NCBI GenBank assembly: GCA_037176905.1
Contig: JBBBWG010027979.1
Location: 1 to 34,812 of the forward strand
DNA: 34,812 bases
Direction: 5' to 3'
Source of the DNA: Azolla pinnata
Taxonomy: Eukaryota; Streptophyta; Polypodiopsida; Salviniales; Salviniaceae
Shown: in pieces, positions 12,365 through 23,284 of the stretch
Layout: each line of letters starts with the position of its first letter
Numbering within the stretch: position 1 is the stretch's first letter
Notes under the pieces: generated by a model
Databases searched by the model: none
The model's input: the letters and a program-made list of their open reading frames with translations, nothing else
Told to the model about the DNA's origin: nothing
Position numbers and translations under genes: made by a program

Positions 12365-13303
12365 ATGGCAGCCTTCTTCTATACCTTGGCTTCACGCCTG
12401 AGGCATCCATGGTCATCTTCGGCATCGACTTCTTTAACACCGGAACCATCTCCTTCATCACGATCTTTGCCGTGGTTAAGCTCCAATATCAGCCGTCCAC
12501 AAGGCTCAGTAGATGAGACGCTTCTCTGTGCCTTCAGACTTCTCGATCAGAACAACGATGGTTTTGTCAGTGTCAAAGAGTTCTGTGAAGGTCTGCACAA
12601 GCTCGGCATACACATTCCTCATCGTCAAATGTCTGACCTCCTCAAGCTCAACTCGTCTTCTGGTCTTCTCTCTTTCTATCAGTTTCAATATTTGTATGCT
12701 TCTCTGTGCTCAAATCCTGCTGAACCAGACCTGAGAGAAGCCGAAGACAGAGTTGAAAGAGGAGTTGAAAAAATCCGGCCAAAAGGAGGAGAAGGAGAAG
12801 CGATTCTTAAGCACCCGGATGAGGGCAGTAATGGACAACTATTTGCACACAAAAGCACAAACAGCGCAGCTGAATCTCAATTGAACGGGAATCATGGTAG
12901 ATCCAATGGAAAGATCAATAAATTCAATCGGAAGGAAGGCAATTTTGGAGGAACGGTAGATTCACTCGAGTCAAATAAAGAGAATTTGAAGGTAAACGAA
13001 AACAAACTGGCCAGTTTTTCCAGAAATGGTGACAATGTCTCCGGAAACAGTAAAGAATCTAATGCTAACACAGTGAAATTCCATGGAAAAGTAGACAATT
13101 TGCTAGATTCGCACATTAATCATAACAATAAGGAGGCGTCAAACAAAACCAAATTCGGACCAAGTTCTAAGAACGAGAAAAGTTATGATGATGACAACTC
13201 GGTTCGTCTGGAAGCATTTCGTATACACGATAAGAATGCAGATGGATGTGTAGCCTCGGCTTCTCTCAGTACAGAGATTCAAACTTGTGCCTTCAGATCA
13301 TGA
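12365..13303 (+). CDS. EF-hand calmodulin-like protein, C-terminus frameshifted
   Basis: A probable calcium sensor, 312 residues in this frame. After a Ser-rich N-terminus comes EF-hand 1 (loop DQNNDGFVSVKE, all ligand positions plausible) and a degenerate second hand (LNSSSGLLSFYQF). A roughly 150-residue polar linker rich in Asn, Ser, Lys and Glu follows, then the start of a third hand (DKNADG). The frame leaves the family there and stops at 13303, while the rest of the EF-hand pair continues in the +1 frame (see 13246-13401). The Ser-rich start could be a transit peptide. However, the other frame over 12395-12515 encodes a hydrophobic stretch (FGIDFF...SFITIFAVV) like the membrane-type N-termini of some plant CMLs, so a second frameshift near 12500 is possible. 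I found no intron consistent with restoring either frame. Family identity is firm; an intact product is not. Confidence 0.7.
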   Translation: MAAFFYTLASRLRHPWSSSASTSLTPEPSPSSRSLPWLSSNISRPQGSVDETLLCAFRLLDQNNDGFVSVKEFCEGLHKLGIHIPHRQMSDLLKLNSSSGLLSFYQFQYLYASLCSNPAEPDLREAEDRVERGVEKIRPKGGEGEAILKHPDEGSNGQLFAHKSTNSAAESQLNGNHGRSNGKINKFNRKEGNFGGTVDSLESNKENLKVNENKLASFSRNGDNVSGNSKESNANTVKFHGKVDNLLDSHINHNNKEASNKTKFGPSSKNEKSYDDDNSVRLEAFRIHDKNADGCVASASLSTEIQTCAFRS

Positions 13304-13401
13304 AGAAACTGGATACAAATGGTGATGGTCTTCTCCATTTCTCTGAGTTCAAGAACACGTTGCTAGATAAATATAAAAGTACGGCCAGCTACAATCTCTG
13401 A
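13246..13401 (+). pseudogene. Displaced C-terminal EF-hand of the calmodulin-like gene
   Basis: In the +1 frame relative to the upstream ORF, this stretch encodes CSLGFSQ..., then a complete EF-hand loop DTNGDGLLHFSE, ending at TGA 13399-13401. In CMLs a CSLGF-type segment normally follows about a dozen residues after the DxNxDG loop. Here it follows almost at once, so the sequence looks like an out-of-frame deletion that removed the end of EF-hand 3. It may be a real lesion or an assembly error, since the region is not a simple repeat. Confidence 0.65.
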
Positions 13402-15358
13402 AGTCCCTGGCTCCTACTTGCGGATCGTTCTTTTTATCCTTCTATCATCTCGTAGACAAGAGACAGAGAAGTGATTTTCGGGTTCCTTCCTTTCTCATTA
13501 CCGCTTAAGCTTTCTCTGTGCTTAATAAGGGTACTTTCTCATAGAGAACTATAGCAAAAGCTCCCTACTTTCCACTCTTTCTCCGTCTATCCCATCAAAA
13601 TTCTCATCCGTTGCTTTTCTGGCATGCTTTCATCTGAAGCTATTAGTAGTACATCTTTGCTATGGGCATTCTCTTGTTGCTTATTCGACCAACTTTTGCT
13701 TCCACTTCCTTTTTCAGTTACTCTAAGCTCTATCGATCCATCTTTCCGATGATGTGTTTGAACGAGCAAGAAATAAATAAAGTACAATGGCAGTCCACTT
13801 TTACCTAGGTGTCATACTGGTTTCCAGTTTGGTTTTTATCTGTATATGTACTTCAGTCATTGTTCTCAGAAGTCTTCTTCATATGCCACCCTAAAACAGA
13901 TGTAATCTCTTAATAAGTTACTATAGATACATTTGTGTGACAGATGAGTTCTAATTTTCTTGGTTGAAAGCCTAGTTTTTGTTTTTGCTGATGAACTTAG
14001 TCATTTAAACATGTGGATTCTAAACCAATGTGCCTCTTTTATGGTCAAGGAAATGAAAATGGATGCACTGAAAATCCAAGCCTAAAGCTTTCGGTCCTGA
14101 AAGGCACTTAAAATCATGAACACTGCACCAGAAACTGTGATCTGCGCAAGAAAAATCTGCCCATGTCTTTGGGGCTGAAAGGAAAGACTAGAGACGTAAA
14201 TCATAGGGCTTGTGCAAGAAACAGTAATGTATGGATGGAAGTGAGGTAAGGGCAAGAAGGTAACATGTATTGTGCATGAAACAGAAAATTCATGATATGT
14301 GGTATGAATGCAACTGAGAAATGGGCAAGAAAGTAACATAGATAGAACTGCGGGAGTTTTGCACCAAGAAATTAAAATTGCTGGTTTGAGAAGGCTGTGA
14401 TATGGATAACATGTATGTTACGTGGTGAACAGTGTACCGGAGATTTTGGGTTACAAATCTTTGCGTACACTAACCATTCACAGTGAAATGGGGAGCATTC
14501 TATTAATTTGTCATACATTTTATATGAAATTACATTGATGAATTGTAGTGCAACAGCTTCCACAGCTTACAAGTAGGTGATGTAGGCATAGTCATCCACT
14601 AAATATGTAATGAGGTGTGTATGCAACCAAATATTTGATGGTGAAATTCTACTTTGCTGAAGCTACATTGATTTGATGATTTTAAAGATTCAAACCAGAC
14701 AATGGGAACATGAATGTGTTTGGATGCAATAAAAAAGAGTACTGAGATAATAGCTTAGAGATTGCCAAATTCAACAAATGAGCATTGTTTGGAGACACTA
14801 ATTGATTGGGCTGCACTTTCTGTTCTGCTTTTGAACAATGGTCATTGGTTATCAAAAGTAGTTGGTCTATTATTCATCAAGAATATGATCAGTACACATT
14901 CTACCATTTTGAGCCAATGATCAAAACATACTACATTACTCTGCTATGTCAGAAACCTCCAAAGGAAGAAAATCATTGCAAACACGAGGTTTCGATGACA
15001 AGACGAAATTACATAAGACTTGGAGGAAAAATAAAACAATGATTTTGCAGCTAATATACAAAGAATTATCTCAAACCAAAATCTTTACAGCAATGATATC
15101 AACATGATGTCTCCAAGAGCTACAAAGATTTTTGTGAAATGACCTCCAACTGCTTCTGCCTGTTGATATCAACCTATTCATCAGGAGGGAAGCCACCCTC
15201 ACCTCCCTCAGTTGCAAAAATTGGCAATCAATTCCCATCCACCATTGATATACTTAGGAGGGGGCAAAATTAAAAACAGTAGAGGACCTCTAACTGAAAA
15301 AAGAATATGTGAAACAGAGGACCTCTAAATTAGGAATAATTGAGAAGTCAAGAAGGAG
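13402..15358. other. Convergent intergenic region between the EF-hand gene and STELLO
   Basis: No gene is supported. An AATAAATAAAG cluster at 13772-13782 could serve as a polyadenylation signal for the EF-hand gene. At about 14150-14340 there is a degenerate tandem repeat, spacing about 70-75 bp. GGGCAAGAAxGTAACAT recurs at about 14250 and 14323, and a TGTGCAxGAAACAG motif recurs as well. The right end would contain the STELLO 3' UTR. Confidence 0.6.
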
Positions 15359-18300
15359 CTAAAGAACCTCCAAAAGCAGTGGATCCCCAGCTGCCATGTA
15401 CTTCATTATATGAAGCAGTTGGTGTTGGTCCCTTGCCTGGAGAGGGCTTACAATATGGGCCTCAGCAGTGTAAACTGTTGAGGCTGAATCCGACTCATAC
15501 ACAACATGGCTAAATGCCTCCATATCATAGTTTTCGATATGCTCCATGCACAGGAAAAACAGAGGAATGGCCAACTCTTGATGGAGTTTTGCTTGTGCAG
15601 CTAACCCGACAAGATCGACAAAGTCTGCCACTAATCGACGTGGAACATAGAAAGCATCGGATGTGCTTACCGCATAATGGCCGTTATCCATGTTTTCTCG
15701 GTATGTAATACGGAAATGGACAGGCAAGCTCTTCACCATGTTCTTCACTGTTCTTTTCACACTGCTCTTTTGATACCACTCAGTTCCATTTTCTTTGTGA
15801 CCGACAACCTTCCACGCTTGATTCACCTGGGAAGAAAAATTCCCTGTGTTACTCTCATTCATGAACACAAACGAAATGCCATTGTACACTGCGACAGTGA
15901 AGAGATTAGGTTTAGCTTACAACTATGTACACTTCGAATCTGGAGCTGTGTATAAATAAACCCACTTAACATCTAGGCAGCCAGCATCACTATATATTTT
16001 TCATTGCCAAAATGGCCCCCAAATTATATTGAATTATGTTAGGTAAATGAAATTTCACCTTTTGCAAGTTCCAGGGTTTGGTTCTGTCAGCTTGTAGCAA
16101 ATTCCAGTAATTCAATATAGCATGATCTTTTATATAGAGAAAGCCATCTGCCTTAGCATACCGCTGAAAGATATCCGGTAACACTCTGAAAAGAAAATAC
16201 AGAAAAATACTGTCATTTTTGGAATAAAAGCTCAATCACCGGGTACTTGCCTGCAGCTAGAATAAATCCTGGTTTCTCATCACGTGACAATGAATTAGAT
16301 ACACGTTAATTCCCCCCCCCCCCCATCCTTATACACGCAAAGTTGAATTTTCTTCGTTTTTCATGCAAAATTTCTGTTGATGTAGTTGTCCACCAGCTCA
16401 CACTGGCATGCATTTGCATGTTATACACTCCAGGTGCCCACTTCACATCATTTACTGTTTTGGACAGTTTTCTGGTCTTAATTGCATACATGGTGGTGGC
16501 TCTCCATGGATCAGATGCATTGGACCGCCTTTACAGCATTTATGCAAGTCCATAAACAAGGGTAGGAACAAGTATTTTACAGAGTGCGTAGCATAACTTC
16601 ATTACCAGTTAGCTAAGAGAAGAGGATGCACCTCAGCTATTGGACGGAATCTGACCCAACTCGATAGATATGATCTATAATTGTGGCACTTCTTTATTTT
16701 ACATCCTATATACATCTCCTTCAATGGCACGAACTATATGAAATGGAAGACTAACACAGAGCACCTCATTGTTACATATCATTCACTAATAACTTTACAA
16801 AGCAGGACTTTCGATACCAACATATTGCCTCCCAACAGCCGCAAGATAGAGCATCTAGATGAAAACATGAGTTGCATACTACTTACTTGTACGACTGCCA
16901 ATCTTCTGTTGCCATGACCCCGAATCGAGCATCACTCTGGGTGGACAGAAGCACTACATTCCGAAATATTCGACCATACAGCATTCTCCAAGCAAGAGCT
17001 GTCTGATTAACAGGCCATGTGCATTCCATTACCAGAACAATATTTCCATAGAATCTCTTCCATCTCATCAAGTTTCCTATCTCAAAACCCACAGTGGATG
17101 TATCCTGAACCCCAAGATGTAATGAAGGAAGAGCCAGAGGAACAAACTCGAAAAGTTCTGATTGATTCACTTCCTCGAAGATAGATAATGCAGGTTGTGT
17201 ATAGCCCACGGATAACAGGTCTTGAAGCCAATCAGCTGTGTAAGCCACATCTAAGGGAGCCCAAACTCCTGCTTCTGCCATAGAATGGCTGAGATCAAGC
17301 ACTCTTTCGAAAAATGACCCTTTCGTTGAGCTCCACCCAACAAGGAAATCGACTAATCTGCTTGCTTTCTCGTGTAAATCATTCTCATCTTCGAAAGAAA
17401 GAGAATGCTTCAGATCTGCTCTATATACAGATGGTGGGTAGAAAGCCACGTAACCCCCAATTTCCCACAGTAGCCGTTGGGCCCAATAGCCTCGGAACAC
17501 ATCCGAAACATGAGGGTTTACAGACACAGGAAGCATGAGTGCCCAAAATGCTTCCAGATGAAATAAAGTATTCAGATTATTAATAGGTGCCATAGTGCCT
17601 CTCGGAAGAGCGACGGGAAGAGCATGAGGATCAAAGCTTACATCAAATGCCTCTGAAACTGATTTCCTTGTATTATAGAAGATGGCATCAACATCTGGTA
17701 ACCCATTTGCAAGTCCTTGTTGGATGAGTTGTCTACCATGAGGCACATGGCCATAGTATATATCAGCATTTATATTGCTTATTACCTCCAATGGAAGGCC
17801 ACGAGGCCACACTGACCTCTGTCCGAAGTGAATATATGGGTTCAGTGTAGTTCTATTGCCGGAAGGTAAGTACTCCAGAAGTGTCTTTTTCCCCGATTTT
17901 GATGATAAATCCACATCAAAGGCTTTACCAATATCGTTGTCGAGGAACGAAGCATTTTCATCCCCATCATAGATCATCTTTGCACCATGTTGAATTGCGA
18001 AAAGGTATCCGACACATTTCCTCACGTAGGAATTGTACGGAAGATGTGACAAGATTCGGAAACCAAGAGTAGATTGTTGTTCGATCGATAAGAAAACCGC
18101 CCCTTTCACATCATAATCATCAGGGGTTTCGCTGTCACCGACAATGAGCAATTGCCAACCCTGCATCTTCGCCATTGCTTTGATTTTCTCGCTTGGAGGG
18201 TTAGAAGTAGCCAAGACAACCCACTTGGATGCCTTCACTACATGAAACCTTCCTTTGTCTTTCAATTTATCCACTTGTCCAAAGTTGGCATTAGGGTAAG

Positions 18301-18595
18301 GATTGGGATTATCATACTCTCTGTTTCTTGTGTCTGTACACAGGAGAGTTGATGAATCTCCTCTATATTTCACGATGAACAGTATAAAAACGCTGAGGAA
18401 GATGAGGCCCAAAATGATGGCTTTCGACGGATTCTCAGAGAAATAGGCCAGGAAAGTACCTTTCTTATTCAATCTTCCCGGATCTTTCTTCAGAAGCTGA
18501 GATCTGAAGAACCCGGATCTGAAATCTATCTTCACGGGGTGTTGATCTTCGATGCTCAAAGCATTGAAGGTGTCTGGGTCCTTCTGGACCAACAT
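15359..18595 (-). CDS. STL: STELLO-type Golgi glucosyltransferase, three coding exons
   Basis: STELLO proteins are Golgi glycosyltransferases that bind cellulose synthases and promote assembly and secretion of the cellulose synthase complex. Coding exons: 18595-16887, 16185-16059, 15826-15359, all GT-AG. They sum to 2304 nt (767 residues), matching the family's usual length. The start MLVQKDP matches the conserved MLVQ opening; an earlier in-frame ATG at 18640 would add 15 unlikely residues. A cytosolic tail precedes one membrane segment (about 59-77), giving type II topology. Family blocks in the lumenal domain include WVVLAT, VGYLFAIQHGAK, the DGD motif at 210-212, NPYIHFGQRSVWPRG, SDVFRGYWAQRLLWE, LNYWNLLQADRTK (exon 2) and MAAGDPLLLE at the end. 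Frame and splice phases are intact. It is transcribed away from the gene at 20792 and towards the EF-hand gene. Intron 1 (16186-16886) holds a poly-C run at about 16311-16324. Confidence 0.95.
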
Positions 18596-19060
18596 ATCTG
18601 TGCCGCTCTCTTTCTCTCTCTCACACACACACTCACTCAATCTCCCTCTTTCTCACCCGCCCCGCCCACCAACACAGAAAGGAAGTAGCTTCAGCAAAAC
18701 TCTCCCACTGATCTGGGTCTTTCTTCTGCAGTGTCTTGCTTCTTGATCAATGTATACAATCTTTCTGCTTGCACTTTTCTTCTCTGTTCTGAGAGAGAGG
18801 GGAGGAGAGAGGAAGAGAGAGAGAGAGAGACTCTGTGTTCAGTGGGATGTAAGCATCAAGAGCTTTCCATGGCCCCCGAACAGAGTCTTGGCCCACACCG
18901 AACGAACACGAGCGTCGGTGATTTCGACAGAGAAAGAAGAGGGAAATGGAGACTCTGGCGGAAGAAGAAGAGAAGAGAAGAGAAGAAGAAGAAGAAAAGA
19001 GGAAGAGGAAGAGGAAGAGGAAGAGAAAAGAAGAGAAAAGAGAAGTGTGTTCTCGAGAGA
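18596..19060. repeat. STELLO upstream region with CT/GA and (AAG)n-type purine tracts
   Basis: Includes a TC/CA-rich stretch at 18600-18660 (probable STELLO 5' UTR), GA tracts at about 18787-18832, and a long polypurine run of AGAAG/GAGGAA units at about 18955-19050. No coding sequence is supported; the Glu/Lys/Arg-rich frames across it are repeat translations. Confidence 0.75.
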
Positions 19061-19140
19061 AGACCTTCTAACAAATTGTTGTGCTCCCAGAATCAGAATC
19101 AGAGGACTCTGATGATGCATATGGCAGAATTTGGGTGATC

Positions 19141-19870
19141 CTCTTTCGATTCGATATGCTCGCGGTTGCTACCCCTTCGATTCGATTCGATCTGATTCGA
19201 TCCGATACGTTATTCCTTCGATTCCGATCTGCTGGTGTTGATATCTGTTCGATTCGATTCCGATCTGCTAGAGTTGTTATTCGTTCAGTTCGATTCCAAT
19301 AAGCTCATGTTGTTGTTATTTCCTCGATCCAATCTGTTGTTGTTGGTGTTGTTGTTGTTGTTGTTGTTGTTATCGTTGTTATACTTTCAATTTGATCCGA
19401 TCTGTTGGTGTTGCTATGCCTTCGGTTTTTTTATCCAATCTATCGGCGTTGTTTATTTTGTGCATTCGCCAACTCGTATGGGTCCGATTCGATGAGGTTG
19501 ATGGCCGATCGATCCAATCCGTTCACGAATGCTTTCCATTCGATCTGAATTCTATGCATTCGCCGAGTCGTATGGGTCGGATTCGATTGAGATTGATAGC
19601 CACCCCCGATCCGATCCGCTCTTGTTGTTATTCCTCTTATTCGATCCGATCCGCTCATGTTGTTATTCTTCTGATCCGATCCGCCGATGTTGCCTATCCC
19701 TTCAACTCGATCCCAAATCCACCAGCGTTGTTATTCCTTCGATTCGGCTCGCTGATGCTGCGATCCCTTCAGATCACTCGATCCAATCCAGTCGCACTAT
19801 TATTCCTTCGATCCGATTCCGCTGGTGCTGCTGTTTTGTGTGTCTGCTAGGTCGTATGGGGCCGATTCGA
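19141..19870. repeat. Degenerate ~36-bp minisatellite (TTCGATTCGATCCGATCTGCTGGTGTTG-like)
   Basis: About 20 imperfect units share the pattern of a TCGATTC/GATCCGATC core, then a CTG-G-TGTTGTTATTCC block, with a (TTG)n expansion at 19331-19379. Units diverge strongly, implying age. Several long open frames across it come from stop-poor repetition, not from a gene. Confidence 0.75.
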
Positions 19871-19936
19871 CGAGCCTAACAATGGCGCATGTGCCTCATT
19901 GCACGATGAGCACCGAGCAACGACATCGTGCTTTGA

Positions 19937-20280
19937 TAGTTGTTTTCAACATGGGATCTCTAAAATGTAGAGCAGATCAGATGAGATCAGACTAGACTAG
20001 AGTTTTCTGGCTCATATCATCACAACACTACCTGGTTCCAGAGCCTCTGAACCAAATTGGCCGGCGACTGGAGTAGCATACGTGCCCCACGGTATTATAT
20101 GTATACGAACGCGTATTTTCAACGTGGGATCTCTAAATGCGGAGCAGATCAGACCAAACTAGAGTTTTCTGGCTCAGATCATCATAACACTACTTGGCTC
20201 CAGAGCCTCTAAAACTGAGCTCGCCCGGAGCAGCATTCGGGCCCCACGGTATTTTTATGTGTACGAATGCGTATGTACAC
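19937..20280. repeat. Direct duplication of a ~160-180 bp block
   Basis: The block from about 19937 (TTTTCAACATGGGATCTCTA, then GGAGCAGATCAGA-like, AGAGTTTTCTGGCTCA, CACTACCTGG, CCAGAGCCTCT, GCCCCACGGTAT) recurs in the same order from about 20115 to 20280. There are many substitutions and small indels. No coding potential; origin unknown. Confidence 0.8.
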
Positions 20281-20791
20281 AGGTTTGATGTGCAATGTAG
20301 GACCGTATTCCGTATAGGTAAGGCCCAACACAAGTGTACGTATACACGTGGGGTGCCATATACGAGCACATGTACGGTGTACGTACGTACGTGCCGCATA
20401 CGTACGTGCGTGCATACGTATACGTACTTTGCACATATACGGCTACATACAGGCTTTCGCTGCTCGAAGCTTTCGCTGCTTCTTCCATCGCATTGCTCGA
20501 TTCGACAGAGACAGCGCCGCGGGGACGGCGACGGCGACAGAGACAGCATTTGCGCGGAGGCAGAGATGGCGGCTGATCGTTGGACAGACATTCACGGAGC
20601 GGCAGAGACGGAGGTAAAGACTCTCGGACGGAGACGGAGGTAGCGTCAGTCGGAGATTGTTTTTCAAGCGGCGGAGGGAGGGGCGTTTGCAGGGTGACGG
20701 TGGCCGAGAGGGGCATCGGTTGATCGATCCATCCATCCATCCGGTCTCGCAGATCTGCCTCCGGAAAGGAGGAGCTCGCACAAGTGCCTCC
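20281..20791. other. Upstream region of the DH-motif gene
   Basis: It contains an ACGT-rich stretch (CGTACGTACGTACGTG, about 20380-20425) and a GC-rich region of CGGCGACGGCGACAGAG character (20500-20650), which is probably promoter or 5' UTR of the gene starting at 20792. I find no convincing separate gene. Confidence 0.45.
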
Positions 20792-23284
20792 ATGGTCGCC
20801 GAGAAGGAAGGAGATGCGCGAAGGATCGATCGGCTGCCCCGCTACCTCGAGAGGCTGCTGCCTGCTGCAGGCGCTGCTGTCACGTTTGGTGTCTCTCTGC
20901 AGGCAGCTCAGGCAAGACAAGAAAAAAGAAAACGGAAAGAAAAGGATAAAGACTGAAATTTGAAGATGCATTCCAAATGAGACATGGAATGCGTATATAC
21001 TTCTTTGTGTGTGTATCGGTATAAATTTGTGCGACAGAAGTATATGCACCCATATACATGTGGAATCTCGATCTGTCCTCTTTTGCTGCATCTATTTGGA
21101 ATTTCCATCACGAAGTAATACGTGAGATGCTCCTTTTCTAGATTGCAGGTAGGTTTTGCCATGTTTCATGCGCGACATTTGTATGGAGCTCCTTGCTAGG
21201 ATGCGTTTCTGTCTCCTCCAGCTCTCTTGCTGCTGGTCAGGTATGTTTCTTCGCTGCCTGAGATCAATGAGTCAGCATTGAGATCTTGCATCAACTAATG
21301 CAAGTGTAATCTGAGCATTCATGAGATCATTTATCAAACGAAAGGTAATTCCAATGGAATGATGTTGGCAATTAAAGTGTTCATCAATTTAATGTGCCAA
21401 ACATCTTGACTGTAGGCCTAACACATGCATATATGTGAGCCCAACACAATTTCATGTCCATAAACAAACATCACACATCAACAAGATTTTAGTTTTCGTA
21501 AGTGAATGGATGTAATTAACGTTTTAGACAGTTTCTCATGTCTTGATTTCTGGTAGGTGTCATATGCTATTCAAAAGTATTTAGCACATGGTCCAAACAG
21601 GCTGGAAAGCTTTATTATGCCAAAAGAAGATGCAGCTTTCTCGATGATTTCCGGTTTGGTAGCTTTTAAGGTATGTTGTATTCGTGCTGTAACCTTCAAA
21701 TTGTTTTGCCATTTGCTTTAATGAAGAATCTTGTGTCAATAACAGAATACTGTAGATCATCCAGTGAAAAACATTTCTTGCTTCGGTTATGAATTTTTAA
21801 CATCCACACTCCATATTCCCTTGTTACTGAGGAAATGTTCTAGAATTTTAAGACTTGGAAATGACTTGAACCTCATTCAATGGCATCCAAATGCATGGTT
21901 GTACAATCACTGTGGACTAAACTGTGGGAATACAAGACTGTGATTGACCACAATAAAGAATTTTTTCAGAGTTCGTTCAATTGATACTTTATATGAAAAA
22001 CGGGCACTCCGGGATCCACCAACATGTTCTGGCAAACTGATCGCTCGTAAGATAACCAAAATCAGAAGCAGAGGATTGCAGGTTTTCCCGCACTCATTTA
22101 TTCTGATAGATAACAAGGTCACCTTATGACCTTCTTCCTTCGCTTTTAGGTCTCCTTTACAGAATCATGAACAAGTTGTGTGACTACAGGCATGTCTACT
22201 TATAGTTATTGCCATTTTGAAGCACATGTCTTCTCAAGAATCGAAAATTCCTGTATATCGAATATTTGTCTTTCTGGATGAAATTTCTCATTCACTCAGG
22301 TTCTTGGTGGAAAATTTTGCAACTTGATGCCAAGTGATGTTTGCCGACCTGGGGCACTTTCAAACTTTTCAATCCCTGGTAGTAACTTTGAATTAACACA
22401 TTACTTCTCATGACTCATGGGTTTTGTTGACTAACGATACTCGTTTGTAGCTGGTGGACCGAATCAAGCTTCTCAATCTCAGTGTAAACAACTAAATGAA
22501 GCTTTCAGACGAGAAGGTTGTCATCATTGTGGCAGGAGATCTGGGAAAAGGTACATTCCATTCAGGATGGATGTAGAGCTTGCTATGTATGGATCTAGGC
22601 TCTAGGATAAAAATTGAATCAAGGAATCCCGACAATGCATAAAAGATCCATATTTGATGCTATACAACTTATGACATTGCAGACTATTCGGAAAACCTTG
22701 ACAAGTTTGTGTTCGATACTCCTTAATTTGCTTGGTTTCTTCCTAACAGAGTCTCAAAACCTTGTCCTTTTTTTCCAGCATTGCTGATCATAGACCCCAA
22801 ACTTGTCCTTTTTTTTCCCCAGCATTGCTGATCATATACCCCCAAGTGTAATCATAAAGTCACTACAGCAAAAGCAGCGAACAAGGAGTTTTTGGGCTTC
22901 ATTATTTCGTGTTCCAAAAAGTACAGCTCAGAGGTTCTATCCGCAATGTGTTAGTTGTATGAGGAAACAGAGTGCATTCTTACTTAATGGAAAGAATCCA
23001 TTTGTCTATCACTTCAAACGCGGTCTACCAAAGGTATACGAAAAACTTGCATTGTCACAAAAGAGCCCTTTGGTTCCGAAGTTGGCAAGTTTCAAAGTGT
23101 CATCATAAAAGTGTTTAACCCTCTTTGTTTTGTAGATTAAACAACATCCCCATATTTTTTACCTTAAATGATTTATACTGAAATCGTTGAAGGGTTTTAT
23201 TTTTTTATACAGCCACCTTCCCTCGCTGGTTTTCTTGTTGGGGCATTTTGTCCTCATTCAGAAGAGCTAAAAAACAAGCAGTGA
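20792..23284 (+). CDS. Membrane-type protein with C-x2-C / DH / C-x2-C (HNH-like) motif, seven exons
   Basis: I do not recognise a named family. Exons: 20792-20911, 21142-21240, 21557-21670, 22300-22378, 22451-22550, 22823-23033, 23213-23284. They total 795 nt, with matching phases, giving 264 residues. The ATG has good context (CTCCATGG). Two small-residue hydrophobic stretches (about 25-40 and 45-75, including CATFVWSSLLGCVSV) could be membrane segments. The C-terminal half has Cys161-HH-Cys164, then IADHIPP (Asp174, His175), then FYPQCVSC (Cys213, Cys216). That spacing resembles a zinc-binding treble-clef or HNH fold in which DH would be the metal/catalytic motif; this is inference from pattern only. 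Intron 1 appears to use a GC donor, and the exon 6 acceptor is duplicated. An alternative C-terminus splices out at 23281 (CA|GTGATG) to 24358-24439, keeping frame and replacing the stop with about 27 polar residues. Confidence 0.75.
22761..22845 (+). repeat. Tandem duplication spanning the exon 6 splice acceptor
   Basis: Two copies, about 22761-22801 and 22802-22845, each contain CTTGTCC, a T-rich tract, CAG and then CATTGCTGATCATA. Each therefore has a polypyrimidine tract plus an AG acceptor and the first codons of exon 6. The AGs are 44 nt apart (22778 and 22822). Only the second preserves the frame; use of the first shifts frame and reaches a TAA about 25 codons later. Confidence 0.9.

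Noticed and set aside
18595..18640. Upstream ATG at 18640 as the STELLO start
   Set aside because: It would add a Cys/Glu-rich extension from CT/CA-repeat leader sequence, whereas MLVQ at 18595 matches the family start.
19235..19879. Overlapping long plus-strand open frames
   Set aside because: Stop-poor translation of a degenerate minisatellite; all frames give similarly repetitive peptides.
20194..21091. Frames of 130-280 residues over the GC-rich region before 20792
   Set aside because: No domain or codon pattern; they overlap each other on both strands and the promoter of the DH-motif gene.
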